Positions 10,739 through 20,225 of a DNA stretch of 64,000 nucleotides are shown here, piece by piece; positions within the stretch are counted from its first letter, which is position 1, and each line of letters opens with the position of its first letter. The notes under the pieces are model-generated. The model ran no database searches. It had not been told where the DNA came from and saw nothing but the letters and a program-made list of their open reading frames with translations. The position numbers and the translations under genes are program-made. The stretch lies in NCBI GenBank assembly GCA_032355985.1, contig JAUKVZ010000005.1, forward strand, positions 124,001 through 188,000, read 5' to 3'. This stretch comes from Sarcodiotheca gaudichaudii. Taxonomy: Eukaryota > Rhodophyta > Florideophyceae > Gigartinales > Solieriaceae.

Positions 10739-11284
10739 CTAGGTTCGGCTGATCCAGCCCCCGCGCTCCGCCAGAAGCAGCGCAAGCATCGACTTTCCAT
10801 CCCGCATGCGCCCATCCTCCACCATCGCAAGCGCCTCAGCCTGCGAAGTCAGACGCACTTCGATCATCTCGCCCTCTTCCAGGGATTGCCCGACGTGCGT
10901 CAATCCCGTCGCCACGAAGGCATGCATCAGCTCGTTGGTCATACCGGGCGTGGTGAAGAATGTTCCCAGAGACTCCAGCTGCGCCGCCTGATACCCAGTC
11001 TCCTCGATCAACTCGCGCCCCGCGCACACGTCCGGCGCTTCACCCGCCTCGAGCGTGCCCGCCGGCGCCTCCATCAGCGCGCACCCGGCCGGAATGCGAT
11101 ACGTCTCGATCAGCGGAATGCGCCCATCATCCAATACGCCGATGATCACCACGGCGCCCCCGTGCACGACCACCTCGCGCTCGATCCGCGCGCCGCTCGT
11201 CAGTTCAACCTCGACGCGCTCCAGATCAAACTTCACGCCCCGATGCAGCGTCTGACGAGCCAGCTCTTTTCTGATCGAATCCAT
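10739..11284 (-). CDS. NUDIX hydrolase, ADP-ribose pyrophosphatase-like
   Basis: 181-residue NUDIX enzyme. The Nudix box is complete as GTLEAGEAPDVCAGRELIEE followed by TG, with the REL.EE metal-binding helix. PAGCALMEAPAG in front and FFTTPGMTNELMHAFVA behind resemble ADP-ribose/ADP-sugar pyrophosphatases. It probably clears ADP-ribose or a related nucleoside diphosphate sugar in the cytoplasm. It is the first gene of the minus-strand block and is divergent from xseA with 65 bases between starts. The exact substrate cannot be read from the sequence. Confidence 0.85.
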   Translation of the reverse strand: MDSIRKELARQTLHRGVKFDLERVEVELTSGARIEREVVVHGGAVVIIGVLDDGRIPLIETYRIPAGCALMEAPAGTLEAGEAPDVCAGRELIEETGYQAAQLESLGTFFTTPGMTNELMHAFVATGLTHVGQSLEEGEMIEVRLTSQAEALAMVEDGRMRDGKSMLALLLAERGGWISRT

Positions 11285-11349
11285 CGCGATGGATCATAAG
11301 CCATCCCCCGGCGCGCGCAGACACTTCCAAAAAGCGTGAAGATGTGCCC

Positions 11350-12921
11350 ATGAACGCCGGCGGCGCAGATCAGGGCAGACTTCCATTCGATCCCGGTCGA
11401 ATGAAGGGCCCGCCGCGCCCGCCTGCCGCCCCGCCAAAGAAGCCGGATGACGCTATGAGCGTCACTGATCTCTCCCGCATGATCACCCGCGCTCTGACGG
11501 ACAACCTTCCAACCGACATCCGCGTCATCGGCGAGATCAGCGGCCTGAGCGCGCGCAATCACTGGTACTTCCAGCTCAAGGATGAAGGCGCCGTCATCTC
11601 CTGCGTCATGTTCGCCTCCAGCGCAGCGCGCGTGCGCTTCCGCCCTGAAAACGGCCACGAAATCATCGCCAAGGGCCGCATCGAGCACTACGCCAAACAG
11701 GGCCGCACACAGCTCTACGTCTCGTCCATGCAGCCCGTCGGCGCCGGCGCGCTTGAACTTCAGTTCCGCGCGCTCTGCGACGAGTTGCGCAAGCTCGGCT
11801 GGTTTAGCGAAGAACGCAAGCGACCCATCCCCGCCTACCCGCGCCGCATCGCCATCATCACATCCGCCACCAGCGCGGCGCTGCAGGATGTGCTCGACAC
11901 GCTGCGCCGGCGCAGCCCCTTCGTGGAAGTGCTCGTCATCGATGTGCGCGTGCAGGGTGAGGACGCCGCGCCTTCAGTCGTCCGCGCCATCCGCATGCTC
12001 AATCGGCGCAAGGCCGAACTCGGCGTCGACACGCTCATCATCACCCGCGGCGGCGGCTCCATGGAAGACCTCTGGGCCTTCAACGAACGCCCAGTCGCCG
12101 AAGCCATCATCGCAAGCGACCTGCCCGTCATCTGCGCCATCGGCCACGAGACGGACACCACCATCGCCGAACTCTGCGCCGATCTTCGCGCCGCCACGCC
12201 GACCCAGGCCGCCATGCGCGCAGCGCCCGATCGGCAATCCATGATCGAACAGCTCGATCACATCGACTCGCGCCTGCGGGCCGCATTGCGCAGGCGCGCC
12301 GCGCTCGACGCCCAGCGCGTCAGCGCCGCGGCAAGATTCTGGCTCTTCTCCCAGCCCACCCTTCTCATCGAGCGTAAACGCGATCGCGTCGAGTCCCTGC
12401 GCCGCGCCCTGCACGCCGCCATGCGATCCCGCCGCCACGAGGCCCTCAATCGCCTCAACAAGGCCGCCGTCCGCCTGGCCCGCGTGCGCCCCGACGCCGT
12501 ATCCAATGCCCGCCGCCTTGCGCTGGCTGAATGTGAATCCCGCCTGCGTCACGCCATGCGCGATCGCCTGCGCCGCGTCGATCTCGCCGCAAAGGAGCAT
12601 GCGCTGACACAGGCCTGGCGCCATCGCCTCCAGAGCCGCCGGGACACGGTCAACGCGCTCGATCGCTCCCTCCGCATCGCCGGGCCGCACAGCGTCCTCA
12701 AGCGCGGCTTTTCCGTCACGTTCAACGCGAAGGGACGCGTCATCACAAAGGCCGCCGGCGTCGCCACGGGTGATCTGCTCACCACCCGCCTCGTCGATGG
12801 CGACATCCTCTCCATCGTCGCGCGCGATGACGCCGCCGAACAGCCCCGTCCCGCGCCGACCCGCCGCAGAAAACCAGCCGATGCAGACCCCGATGCGCCA
12901 TCCCTTTTCGAGACCGACTGA
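11350..12921 (+). CDS. xseA: Exodeoxyribonuclease VII large subunit
   Basis: 523-residue catalytic subunit of exonuclease VII, which degrades single-stranded DNA. After a Pro-rich N-terminus it shows the OB-fold (IRVIGEISGLSARNHWYFQL, then KDEGAVISCVMF) and the catalytic domain with PRRIAIITSATSAALQDVL, TLIITRGGGSMEDLWAFNER and CAIGHETDTTIAEL, then a long Arg/Ala-rich coiled coil. I chose ATG 11350 because GAAG at 11338-11341 is well spaced; an in-frame GTG at 11344 is the alternative. xseB follows 38 bases later. Confidence 0.95.
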   Translation: MNAGGADQGRLPFDPGRMKGPPRPPAAPPKKPDDAMSVTDLSRMITRALTDNLPTDIRVIGEISGLSARNHWYFQLKDEGAVISCVMFASSAARVRFRPENGHEIIAKGRIEHYAKQGRTQLYVSSMQPVGAGALELQFRALCDELRKLGWFSEERKRPIPAYPRRIAIITSATSAALQDVLDTLRRRSPFVEVLVIDVRVQGEDAAPSVVRAIRMLNRRKAELGVDTLIITRGGGSMEDLWAFNERPVAEAIIASDLPVICAIGHETDTTIAELCADLRAATPTQAAMRAAPDRQSMIEQLDHIDSRLRAALRRRAALDAQRVSAAARFWLFSQPTLLIERKRDRVESLRRALHAAMRSRRHEALNRLNKAAVRLARVRPDAVSNARRLALAECESRLRHAMRDRLRRVDLAAKEHALTQAWRHRLQSRRDTVNALDRSLRIAGPHSVLKRGFSVTFNAKGRVITKAAGVATGDLLTTRLVDGDILSIVARDDAAEQPRPAPTRRRKPADADPDAPSLFETD

Positions 12922-12959
12922 ATCGACGCCATGCCCCCCTTCCGTGTACCTTCGCAGCC

Positions 12960-13211
12960 GTGACGAAGAAGACGAACACGAAAAGCCCCGACACAAGCGC
13001 ACCGCAGGAGGAGCCCTCCTTCGAAGAGGCGCTGGCAAGCCTCGAGAAGATCATCGATCGCATCGAGTCCGGCGAAACGCCGCTCGAAGAGTCGATTCAG
13101 GAATACGAGAAGGGCGTCAAGCACATCAAGCGTTGCCGCGAGATGCTCGACAAGGCCGAACAGCGCATCAGCGAACTCTCGCTCGATGACGAATCCAAAG
13201 AGGCTGATTGA
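12960..13211 (+). CDS. xseB: Exodeoxyribonuclease VII small subunit
   Basis: 83-residue partner of XseA. The family core FEEALASLEKIIDRIESGE followed by LEESIQEYEKG is intact, with a basic, Thr/Ser-rich N-terminus. It begins with GTG; no in-frame ATG lies close in front of the conserved region. Its TGA stop shares its last base with the ATG of the prepilin peptidase gene (TGATG), so the two are likely translationally coupled. Confidence 0.93.
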   Translation: MTKKTNTKSPDTSAPQEEPSFEEALASLEKIIDRIESGETPLEESIQEYEKGVKHIKRCREMLDKAEQRISELSLDDESKEAD

Positions 13212-14761
13212 TGTCCTCACTCGACGCCCTGCGTTGGTCGAGCTCCGTCACGGGACTCTTCTTCCTCTTCGCGTTCGGCGCCGTTGTCGGCTCATTCCTC
13301 AACGTGCTGGTCTATCGCCTGCCGCGCGGCATGAATGTCGTCACCCCGCCCTCCGCCTGCCCGCGATGCGACTCCCGCCTCACCTGGAAAGAGAACTTCC
13401 CGATCTTCGGCTGGATCTTCCTTCGCGGAAAATGTCGCTACTGCAAGTCGCCCATCTCGCCTGAGTATCCGATCGTCGAGTTCGTCAACGGCGCCATCTG
13501 GGCGACACTCTTCGCCATCTGGTTCATGCGCCCGTCGCTCTTTGAACTGCTCGGCGCCAGCCAGTCGCAACTCAACGCGATCAAACCCGAGTGGGCCGCC
13601 GGCGGCTTCGCCTACATGTGGCCCGCCTTCTTCCTCATCCTGATCCTCATCAGCGCCCTCGTCGCGATGACGCTCATCGACATCAAGACGTACACCATCC
13701 CGCCCATCTTGCCCTGGACGGTCATGGGTGTCGCGCTGCTCACGCAGCCGCTGCACGCGCTGTGGATCCAGCACGCCCATCCGCAGGTGCTCGCCTCCAT
13801 CAACGAATGGACGCTCCCGCTGCCCGCCTGGCCGTGGATCGGTGTCGCGCTCGGAGGCGCACTGGGCCTGATCATCGCCAACCTGCTGCTCGCCTTCGGC
13901 GTCATCCCGCGCAGCTTCGAGGACTACGAAGAATGGGAGCGCGCCCACCAGCCGCCGGAAAAGGATGACGAATCCGAAGCGGACGCCGCTCATCCCGAGC
14001 CCGTCGAGCAGCCGCCCGTCAACGTCAAGCTGCTGCTCATCCGCACTGCCTTTTTCACCGGCCCGGCGATCGCGCTCATGTTCCTCGGCTTCGCCCTCGG
14101 CGCACGCATCGGCAAGGGCGTGCAGGGCATGATGCTGGGCATGGCGCTCGGCCTGCTCATCGGCATCCCGCTCAGACGCCTGGCGCCCGCCGGCGAAGAG
14201 GGCGAAACCGACGAGCCCATCTGGGTCCAGTACCCCCACGCCCGCCGCGAGATCATCAAGGAAATCATTTTCCTCGCCCCGGTCCTCATCCTCGCATTCG
14301 TCGGGTTCCTGCTTGGCGGGGCCTACGGCGATCCCACCGGCGCGAATCCGGCGACCGGACAGATCATCTGGGGCGCAGGCCCTCCGAAACCCTGGCTCGG
14401 CGCCCTCGCAGGATCCATCCTCGGCATCCTCTCAGCAGGCGGCGTCGTCTGGTTCTTCCGTATCGCCGGCACGCTGGGCATCGGCAAAGAGGCCATGGGC
14501 CTGGGGGATGTCCACCTCATGGCCGCCGTCGGCGCCGTCCTCGGCTGGATCGACCCCATCATCGCCTTCTTCATCGCGCCATTCTTCGGAATCGCATGGG
14601 CCGCCCTCTCCGTGCTCTTCAGAAACGTCTTCCAGCGCCACGGCAGCGCGCTTCCCTACGGCCCGCATCTGGCGGCAGCGAGCATCCTCATCATCTACGC
14701 TGGACCCCTCGTCGGCCTCGTTCTTGGAATTTTGTTCAATACGCCGATACAAAACCCGTAG
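13211..14761 (+). CDS. Prepilin leader peptidase (A24) with large internal insertion
   Basis: 516-residue polytopic aspartic protease that would cleave and N-methylate type IV prepilins or pseudopilins. The N-terminal methylase part has GSFLNVLVYRLPRG and a four-Cys zinc site (CPRC at about 50-53, CRYC at 75-78). The first catalytic Asp is Asp157 (MTLIDIKTYTIPP) and the second Asp433 (MGLGDVHLMAAVG). In ordinary family members these Asp residues are about 65 apart; here they are 276 apart. The insert holds an acidic segment near 237-270 and extra hydrophobic helices. A likely substrate is the pseudopilin at 46247-47281. Confidence 0.9.
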   Translation: MSSLDALRWSSSVTGLFFLFAFGAVVGSFLNVLVYRLPRGMNVVTPPSACPRCDSRLTWKENFPIFGWIFLRGKCRYCKSPISPEYPIVEFVNGAIWATLFAIWFMRPSLFELLGASQSQLNAIKPEWAAGGFAYMWPAFFLILILISALVAMTLIDIKTYTIPPILPWTVMGVALLTQPLHALWIQHAHPQVLASINEWTLPLPAWPWIGVALGGALGLIIANLLLAFGVIPRSFEDYEEWERAHQPPEKDDESEADAAHPEPVEQPPVNVKLLLIRTAFFTGPAIALMFLGFALGARIGKGVQGMMLGMALGLLIGIPLRRLAPAGEEGETDEPIWVQYPHARREIIKEIIFLAPVLILAFVGFLLGGAYGDPTGANPATGQIIWGAGPPKPWLGALAGSILGILSAGGVVWFFRIAGTLGIGKEAMGLGDVHLMAAVGAVLGWIDPIIAFFIAPFFGIAWAALSVLFRNVFQRHGSALPYGPHLAAASILIIYAGPLVGLVLGILFNTPIQNP

Positions 14762-14875
14762 GCGTCATCCGACGCCGCTCTGCACGCGCAGCTCTGCACG
14801 CGTGCTCTTCGATTGATTCAATCTCTGCTGGCGCCCTACGAACTCCGGCGCCGCCGAATCTCAGGAGGCGTTTCG

Positions 14876-15553
14876 ATGCATCGATCCCCGGCACTCCTCG
14901 CCAGAACCCGCAGAATCCTGCCGCTCGTCGTGGTCGGACTGCTGCTCGGCGGCTGCGCCGACGACGCGAAAAAGAGAATGTCACTTCTCGAACAGGAGAA
15001 TCTCGATCTCCGCTCGCGCAATCAGCAGCTTGAACTCGCACTCACAGACGCCGAGACCCAGCGGCAACTCTCCGCCAGCGAAGTGCGAGCCCTTCGCGCC
15101 GAGAATGACCAGCTCAAGATCTCCGGCTCTCAGGGTGGAGGCGGCTCCACCGGCTTCGAAGGCCTCGCCGGCGTCAGTTCCTCCGTCTCAGGCGGTGGCG
15201 ACGTCGTCGTCGATGTCGCAGGCGATGTCCTCTTCGCCTCGGGCAGAGTGGACCTCAAGTCCACGGCCAGGCAAACGCTCGACAGCGTCGCCAACGTCCT
15301 CAACAGCCGCTACTCGGGCCGTGTCATCCGCATCGCCGGACACACCGATTCCGACCCGATCAAGAAGAGCAAGTGGAAGACGAACGAGCGCCTGAGCGCC
15401 GAACGTGCCCTTGCCGTCGAGGAGTACCTCGCCAAGAAGGGCGTCAACAACAATCGGATGTACGTCGCCGCCTTCGGCTCCAGCAACCCCAAGGGCTCCA
15501 AGAAGGACTCGCGGCGAGTCGAGATCGTCATCATGGCGGCCAACGCCAGCTGA
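14876..15553 (+). CDS. OmpA-family lipoprotein, Pal-like
   Basis: 225-residue outer-membrane lipoprotein. The start ATG is preceded by AGGAGG. A signal peptide ends in the lipobox LLGGC (Cys27), a coiled-coil stretch follows (about 35-85), then a Gly/Ser linker and a C-terminal OmpA/MotB domain with LFASGRVDL, IAGHTDSDPIKKSKWKTNERLS and NNRMYVAAFGSSNP, which contact diaminopimelate of peptidoglycan. It probably tethers outer membrane to cell wall. No tol genes are adjacent, so I do not assign it as Pal. Confidence 0.87.
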   Translation: MHRSPALLARTRRILPLVVVGLLLGGCADDAKKRMSLLEQENLDLRSRNQQLELALTDAETQRQLSASEVRALRAENDQLKISGSQGGGGSTGFEGLAGVSSSVSGGGDVVVDVAGDVLFASGRVDLKSTARQTLDSVANVLNSRYSGRVIRIAGHTDSDPIKKSKWKTNERLSAERALAVEEYLAKKGVNNNRMYVAAFGSSNPKGSKKDSRRVEIVIMAANAS

Positions 15554-15607
15554 CCTTCTTCCACATCCCGAATCGAACATGAGCCTCCCGGCGCGTATCC
15601 TGCGTTC

Positions 15608-17689
15608 GTGGAGGCTCAGTTACTTTTGTCCTCGCCGATCCGCTTCGCCCCGGGTGTCGGTCCGCGCCGCGCCGAAGCCTTCCAGGCGATGGGCATCACC
15701 AACATCGGCAAGCTCATCCACACCCTTCCCTTCCGCTACGAAGATGAAGCCGCCGAGTCAGGCGTCTCCGATCTTCGCGTCGGAAGAACAGGCGCGGCCC
15801 GAGGCGAAGTCACCGCGACGCGCATCGCCGGCGCCGGACGAAAGCGACGCTTCGAAGCCGTCCTCATCAGCGAAGGCGAACGACTCGATCTCGTCTGGTT
15901 CAACGGCGCCTATCTCCACAAGAAGATCCATCCCGGCATGCGCCTTCTCGTCCAGGGCAAGCCTCGCAGCCACGGCTCCGGCGTGCAGATGGCAAACCCC
16001 GACTGGGAGCCCCTCGCCGATGAGGACGAACCACCGGCGCAGTCAGCCCGCCTCCGTCCCATCTACGCAGGCTCGGCCGATCTGACGACTCGACACATCG
16101 AAAACGTCATCGAGAGCGTGCTCGATGAAACGCTGCCGCAGATCGAAGATCACCTGCCCGAGGAGTATCGCGCCAGGCGCGAACTCATCGAACTGCGCGA
16201 AGCGTATCGCTGCGCGCATCGCCCGACCTCGCACACTGAAATCAAAGCCGCCCATCGACGACTCGCTTTCGATGAACTCCTGCTCCTTCAGCTCGGCGTC
16301 CACATGAAGCGCGCCTGGACGAAAACGCATCTCGCCGCGCCCGCCCTCGCCTGGAGCGAAACCATCGACGAGCGCATCCGCAAGCGCATTCCCTTCACGT
16401 TGACCGACGGCCAGAACAGCGCTGTCCGTGAAATCGCAGCCGATCTGCAGGCGCCGACGCCCGCCAACCGTCTCATCCAGGGCGATGTCGGCTCGGGCAA
16501 GACGGTCGTCGCGCTGTACGCCATGCTCATGGCCGTCGCTTCGAAGCGTCAGGCCGCCCTCATGGCGCCGACCGAACTCCTCGCCGAGCAGCACTACACA
16601 ACCATCACCCAACTCCTCGAAGATTCGGATGTCACCGTCGCCCTCAAGACCGGCGCCCTGTCCGCCGCCGAGCGCACATCCATCGACGAGCGCCTTGCCT
16701 CCGGCGAGATCGATCTTGTCATCGGCACCCACGCGCTCATCACCGACAACACAGCGTTCAAATCACTCGCCGTCGCCGTCGTCGATGAGCAGCATCGCTT
16801 CGGCGTCCATCAGCGCGCCGCCCTCCGAGGCAAAGCCGGCGAAGGCATGACGCCGCACGCCATCGTCATGACCGCCACGCCCATCCCTCGCACCCTCGCC
16901 TTCACCATCTTCGGCGATCTCGACATCTCCGAGATCAAGGGTCTCCCGCCCGGACGCATGCCCATCGTCACGAAGCTCGTCGCGCCCGATCAGTTTGACG
17001 AGGTCTTTGACTACGTCCGCTCGCGCCTCGATCGTGGTGAGCAGGCGTACGTCGTCGCCCCGGCCATCGACTCCGGCGGCGATCTTCGCGATGTGCGCAC
17101 GCTCGCGACAAAGCTCGAAAAGGGCCCTCTCAAGGGCAAGCGCATCGCGCCCCTGCACGGCCGCATGAAGCGCGACGAACGCGAACACATCATGGGCCGC
17201 TTCCGAGCCGGCCTGATCGACTGCCTCGTCGCCACAACCGTCATCGAAGTCGGCGTCGATGTGCCCAACGCCACGATGATCGTCATCGATCACGCCGAAC
17301 GATTCGGCATCGCCCAGATTCACCAGCTGCGCGGCCGCGTCGGACGCGCCAACAAACGAGGCCTCTGCGTCCTCATGGCCGAACCCGCCACGCCCGATGC
17401 CGAAGCGCGATTGAAAGCCGTCCTCGCCACCACTGACGGCTTCGCCCTTGCCGAAAAGGATCTTGAAATCCGCGGCCCCGGCGAAATCATCGGCGCCCGT
17501 CAATCAGGCGAAGCCCCCTTCCGGATCGCCGAGTTCCCGAAACACATGGATTTGCTGCGCCTCGCGCGCGCCGACGCCGCCGAGTGGATCGAACGCTCAC
17601 CCCTGCTCGAAACCCCCGAGGAAGCCCTCCTGCGCCAGCGCCTCATGAAAGCGCATGGCGAATCGCTCGGCCTCGTCGACGTCGCGTAA
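15608..17689 (+). CDS. recG: ATP-dependent DNA helicase RecG
   Basis: 693-residue branch-migrating helicase that rescues stalled replication forks. The N-terminal wedge domain opens with FAPGVGPRRAEAFQAMG and LPFRYED; the helicase core has Walker A GDVGSGKT, the Walker B box VVDEQHRFGVHQR, TATPIPRTLA and VGVDVPNATMIVIDHAERFG, and RGRVGR. The gene starts with GTG, which places the first residues exactly where E. coli RecG begins. It sits between the OmpA-like gene and polX. Confidence 0.95.
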   Translation: MEAQLLLSSPIRFAPGVGPRRAEAFQAMGITNIGKLIHTLPFRYEDEAAESGVSDLRVGRTGAARGEVTATRIAGAGRKRRFEAVLISEGERLDLVWFNGAYLHKKIHPGMRLLVQGKPRSHGSGVQMANPDWEPLADEDEPPAQSARLRPIYAGSADLTTRHIENVIESVLDETLPQIEDHLPEEYRARRELIELREAYRCAHRPTSHTEIKAAHRRLAFDELLLLQLGVHMKRAWTKTHLAAPALAWSETIDERIRKRIPFTLTDGQNSAVREIAADLQAPTPANRLIQGDVGSGKTVVALYAMLMAVASKRQAALMAPTELLAEQHYTTITQLLEDSDVTVALKTGALSAAERTSIDERLASGEIDLVIGTHALITDNTAFKSLAVAVVDEQHRFGVHQRAALRGKAGEGMTPHAIVMTATPIPRTLAFTIFGDLDISEIKGLPPGRMPIVTKLVAPDQFDEVFDYVRSRLDRGEQAYVVAPAIDSGGDLRDVRTLATKLEKGPLKGKRIAPLHGRMKRDEREHIMGRFRAGLIDCLVATTVIEVGVDVPNATMIVIDHAERFGIAQIHQLRGRVGRANKRGLCVLMAEPATPDAEARLKAVLATTDGFALAEKDLEIRGPGEIIGARQSGEAPFRIAEFPKHMDLLRLARADAAEWIERSPLLETPEEALLRQRLMKAHGESLGLVDVA

Positions 17690-17729
17690 CATGGATGCTC
17701 TTCCCAACTGCACCAGCTGACAGACACCC

Positions 17730-19505
17730 ATGTCGCAGAACAAACAACTCGCGTCACAGTTTCAGGACATCGCCAGCCTGCTCGAGCTGACCGGCGCGGA
17801 CAAGTTCCGCGTCAACGCCCACGCTCGCGTCGCGCGAATCCTCAAGGACATGTCCGACGACATCGAGTCACTCGCCGAAGATCGCGCTGCGCTGCTCGCC
17901 ATCGACGGTGTCGGCGCCAAGGCGGCCGACAAGATTCAGGAATACTTCGAAACCGGCTGCATCGCCGAACGCAAGGATCTGCTCGATCAGGTTCCCTCCG
18001 GCCTGCTCGACATCCTGCAGATCCCCGGCCTCGGCCCCAAGACCGTCCGCCTGCTCTGGCAGGAGAAGGACGTCACCGATCTCGACCAGCTGCAGGGCGT
18101 CATCGACGACGGCTCCATCCTTGAGCTGCCGCGCATGGGCAAGAAGACCGTCGAGAACATCAAAAAGGCCATGGACTTCGCGCGTCAGTCCGGCGGCCGC
18201 ACACCCATCGGCATCGCCGCCCCCATCGCCGATGACATCGTCGCCTACCTGAAAGAGAAACACCCAAAGGCGCACATCGAAATCGCCGGTTCACTCCGCC
18301 GCGGCGCCGAAACAATCGGCGATCTCGACATCCTCGTCAGCGCCAAGGACGCCGAAGCCGTCGCCGAGACATTCCGCACGATGCCCATCGTCGATCAGAT
18401 CCTCGCCGCCGGCGCCACCAAGTCATCCGTCAGGCTCAAGGCGCAGGACAGCGCCGGCGTCACCCATCTCATGCAGGCCGATCTGCGCATCGTCCCCGCC
18501 GAAAGCTTCGGCGCAGCGCTCATGTACTTCACGGGATCCAAACATCACAACGTCAAACTGCGCGAGCTGGCGCAGAAGCAGAGCCTCACGCTCAATGAGT
18601 ACGGCCTCTACCCCGACGATGATGATGAGACCCCACCCCAGCAGCGCGGCGTCAAACCCATCGCCTCCCGCCGCGAAGAGGATGTCTACGACGCGCTGGA
18701 AGTCTCCTTCGTCCCGCCGGAGCTGCGCGAAGATCGAGGCGAGATGGACATCGGCTCGAAACGACTCTCCAAACTCCTCGACTTCAAGGACATCCAGGCG
18801 GACCTGCACGCGCACACCACCGCCTCAGACGGCGTCATGTCCATCGAGGAGCTTGCGCAGCAGGCCAAAGACCGCGGCTTCCACACCATCGCCGTCACCG
18901 ATCACTCAAAGAGCCAGCCCGTCGCCAACGGCCTCAGCCCCGAACGCCTGCTCAAGCACATCGATGCCATCCACGAAGCCGACGCCGAAGTGAAGGGCAT
19001 CCGCATCCTCGCAGGCAGCGAGGTCGACATCCTCGCCGATGGCTCGCTGGACTATGCCGATGATCTGCTCGCCAAACTCGATGTTGTCGTCGCCTCCCCC
19101 CACTGGGCGCTGACGCAGGATCCCAAAGCCGCCACCGCGCGACTCCTCAAGGCCATCGAACATCCGCTCGTCCACATCATCGGCCACCCAACGGGCCGCC
19201 TCGTCAACCGGCGCGAAGGCCTCAGCCCCGCGATGAACGAACTCATCGCCGCGGCCAAGGAGCACAAGACCGCGCTCGAGATCAACGCCCACTGGATGCG
19301 CCTCGACCTGCGCGACACACACGTGCGCGCCGCCGCAGACGCCGGCTGCCTCATCGCCATCAACTGCGATGCGCATCGCCCCACTGATTTCGACAATCTT
19401 CGCTTCGGCGTCAAAGTCGCCCGGCGAGGCTGGCTCTCGAAGGAGCAGTGCGTCAGCGCCTGGACGCGCACCAAACTCGACGCATGGCTCAAATCCAAAC
19501 GCTGA
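17730..19505 (+). CDS. polX: Bacterial family X DNA polymerase/3'-5' exonuclease PolX
   Basis: 591-residue repair polymerase with a C-terminal PHP nuclease domain. The N-terminal 8-kDa and helix-hairpin-helix parts show IDGVGAKAADKIQEYFETG and IPGLGPKTVRLLW. The polymerase palm has GSLRRGAETIGDLDILVSA and a third acidic site near MQADLRIV. The PHP domain starts with ADLHAHTTASDG and has AVTDHSKSQ and GHPTGRL. It probably acts in base-excision or gap-filling repair. It follows recG by 40 bases and may share its transcript. Confidence 0.94.
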   Translation: MSQNKQLASQFQDIASLLELTGADKFRVNAHARVARILKDMSDDIESLAEDRAALLAIDGVGAKAADKIQEYFETGCIAERKDLLDQVPSGLLDILQIPGLGPKTVRLLWQEKDVTDLDQLQGVIDDGSILELPRMGKKTVENIKKAMDFARQSGGRTPIGIAAPIADDIVAYLKEKHPKAHIEIAGSLRRGAETIGDLDILVSAKDAEAVAETFRTMPIVDQILAAGATKSSVRLKAQDSAGVTHLMQADLRIVPAESFGAALMYFTGSKHHNVKLRELAQKQSLTLNEYGLYPDDDDETPPQQRGVKPIASRREEDVYDALEVSFVPPELREDRGEMDIGSKRLSKLLDFKDIQADLHAHTTASDGVMSIEELAQQAKDRGFHTIAVTDHSKSQPVANGLSPERLLKHIDAIHEADAEVKGIRILAGSEVDILADGSLDYADDLLAKLDVVVASPHWALTQDPKAATARLLKAIEHPLVHIIGHPTGRLVNRREGLSPAMNELIAAAKEHKTALEINAHWMRLDLRDTHVRAAADAGCLIAINCDAHRPTDFDNLRFGVKVARRGWLSKEQCVSAWTRTKLDAWLKSKR

Positions 19506-19539
19506 GATCCCGCCCGCCCCTGTCGCGTACAATCACCCC

Positions 19540-20013
19540 ATGGATCTGAACCCTGTCTCCTCCGGCGCCGATGACGCGGCCAACCACCTTCACGTCACCG
19601 AGCCCCTCTGCGCAGTCTTCCGACGCAAACTCAAGGAAGAAGGCCAGAAGTACACCCCCGAGCGCGCCCAGATCCTCGACACGATCATTCAGATGGACGA
19701 CATCTTCGACGCCGAACAACTCCAGTCCGAACTCAAGGACTCGAACTTCCGCGTCTCCAAAGCCACCATCTATCGCACGCTCAAGCTTCTCCAGGAAGCA
19801 GGCATCATCCAGCAGGTGCTCGTCGATGCTGAACTGGCTCGATATCAGCTCGCCTACGGCCGCCGCCCGCGCGATCTGCTCATCCGCCTCGACACCAACG
19901 AGATTGTCACCATCGAAGCGCCTGAACTGATCGAGCTGCGCGATCGCATCTGCCGCGAACACGGCCTCAAGCCAAAGGGCCATCGTTTTCAGATCTTCGC
20001 CACCGGCGACTGA
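19540..20013 (+). CDS. Fur-family transcriptional regulator with degenerate metal site
   Basis: 157-residue winged-helix regulator. The DNA-binding half is typical: YTPERAQILDTIIQMDDIFDAEQ.. and the recognition helix VSKATIYRTLKLLQEAGII. In the dimerisation half the usual His-rich motif (HHHDHLIC in E. coli Fur) is RRPRDLLIR at about 108-116, and neither of the CxxC pairs is present; only the last His (KGHRFQIF, His148) matches a known ligand. It may sense something other than Fe or Zn, or act without metal. The nearest candidate target in the window is the palindrome upstream of feoA. Confidence 0.85.
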   Translation: MDLNPVSSGADDAANHLHVTEPLCAVFRRKLKEEGQKYTPERAQILDTIIQMDDIFDAEQLQSELKDSNFRVSKATIYRTLKLLQEAGIIQQVLVDAELARYQLAYGRRPRDLLIRLDTNEIVTIEAPELIELRDRICREHGLKPKGHRFQIFATGD

Positions 20014-20016
20014 TCG

Positions 20017-20214
20017 CTACTCAAGTTCGTCGAAATCAGACTCTTCAAGCTTGCGTGTGATGCGATAGTCCCCGCTGAACCAGCGCCCCAGATCCGCCAT
20101 CTTGCAGCGCGAGGAACAGAACGGAAACGTATGGACATTGCTCTCTACCTCTTCGCCGCACACCGGGCAGCGCCCCGTGGATTGCTTCTTCGCCTGTCCC
20201 TTCTCGTCAGCCAT
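20017..20214 (-). CDS. yacG: DNA gyrase inhibitor YacG
   Basis: 65-residue zinc-ribbon protein. CPVCGEEV and [19 protein letters not shown] give the four Cys ligands and the family signature; the acidic C-terminus (ESDFDELE) is also typical. Known YacG binds GyrB and blocks DNA binding by gyrase. Length equals the E. coli protein. It converges on the Fur-family gene with 3 bases between stops and lies just downstream of tsaE. Confidence 0.92.
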   Translation of the reverse strand: MADEKGQAKKQSTGRCPVCGEEVESNVHTFPFCSSRCKMADLGRWFSGDYRITRKLEESDFDELE

Positions 20215-20225
20215 TGATCTCGATT

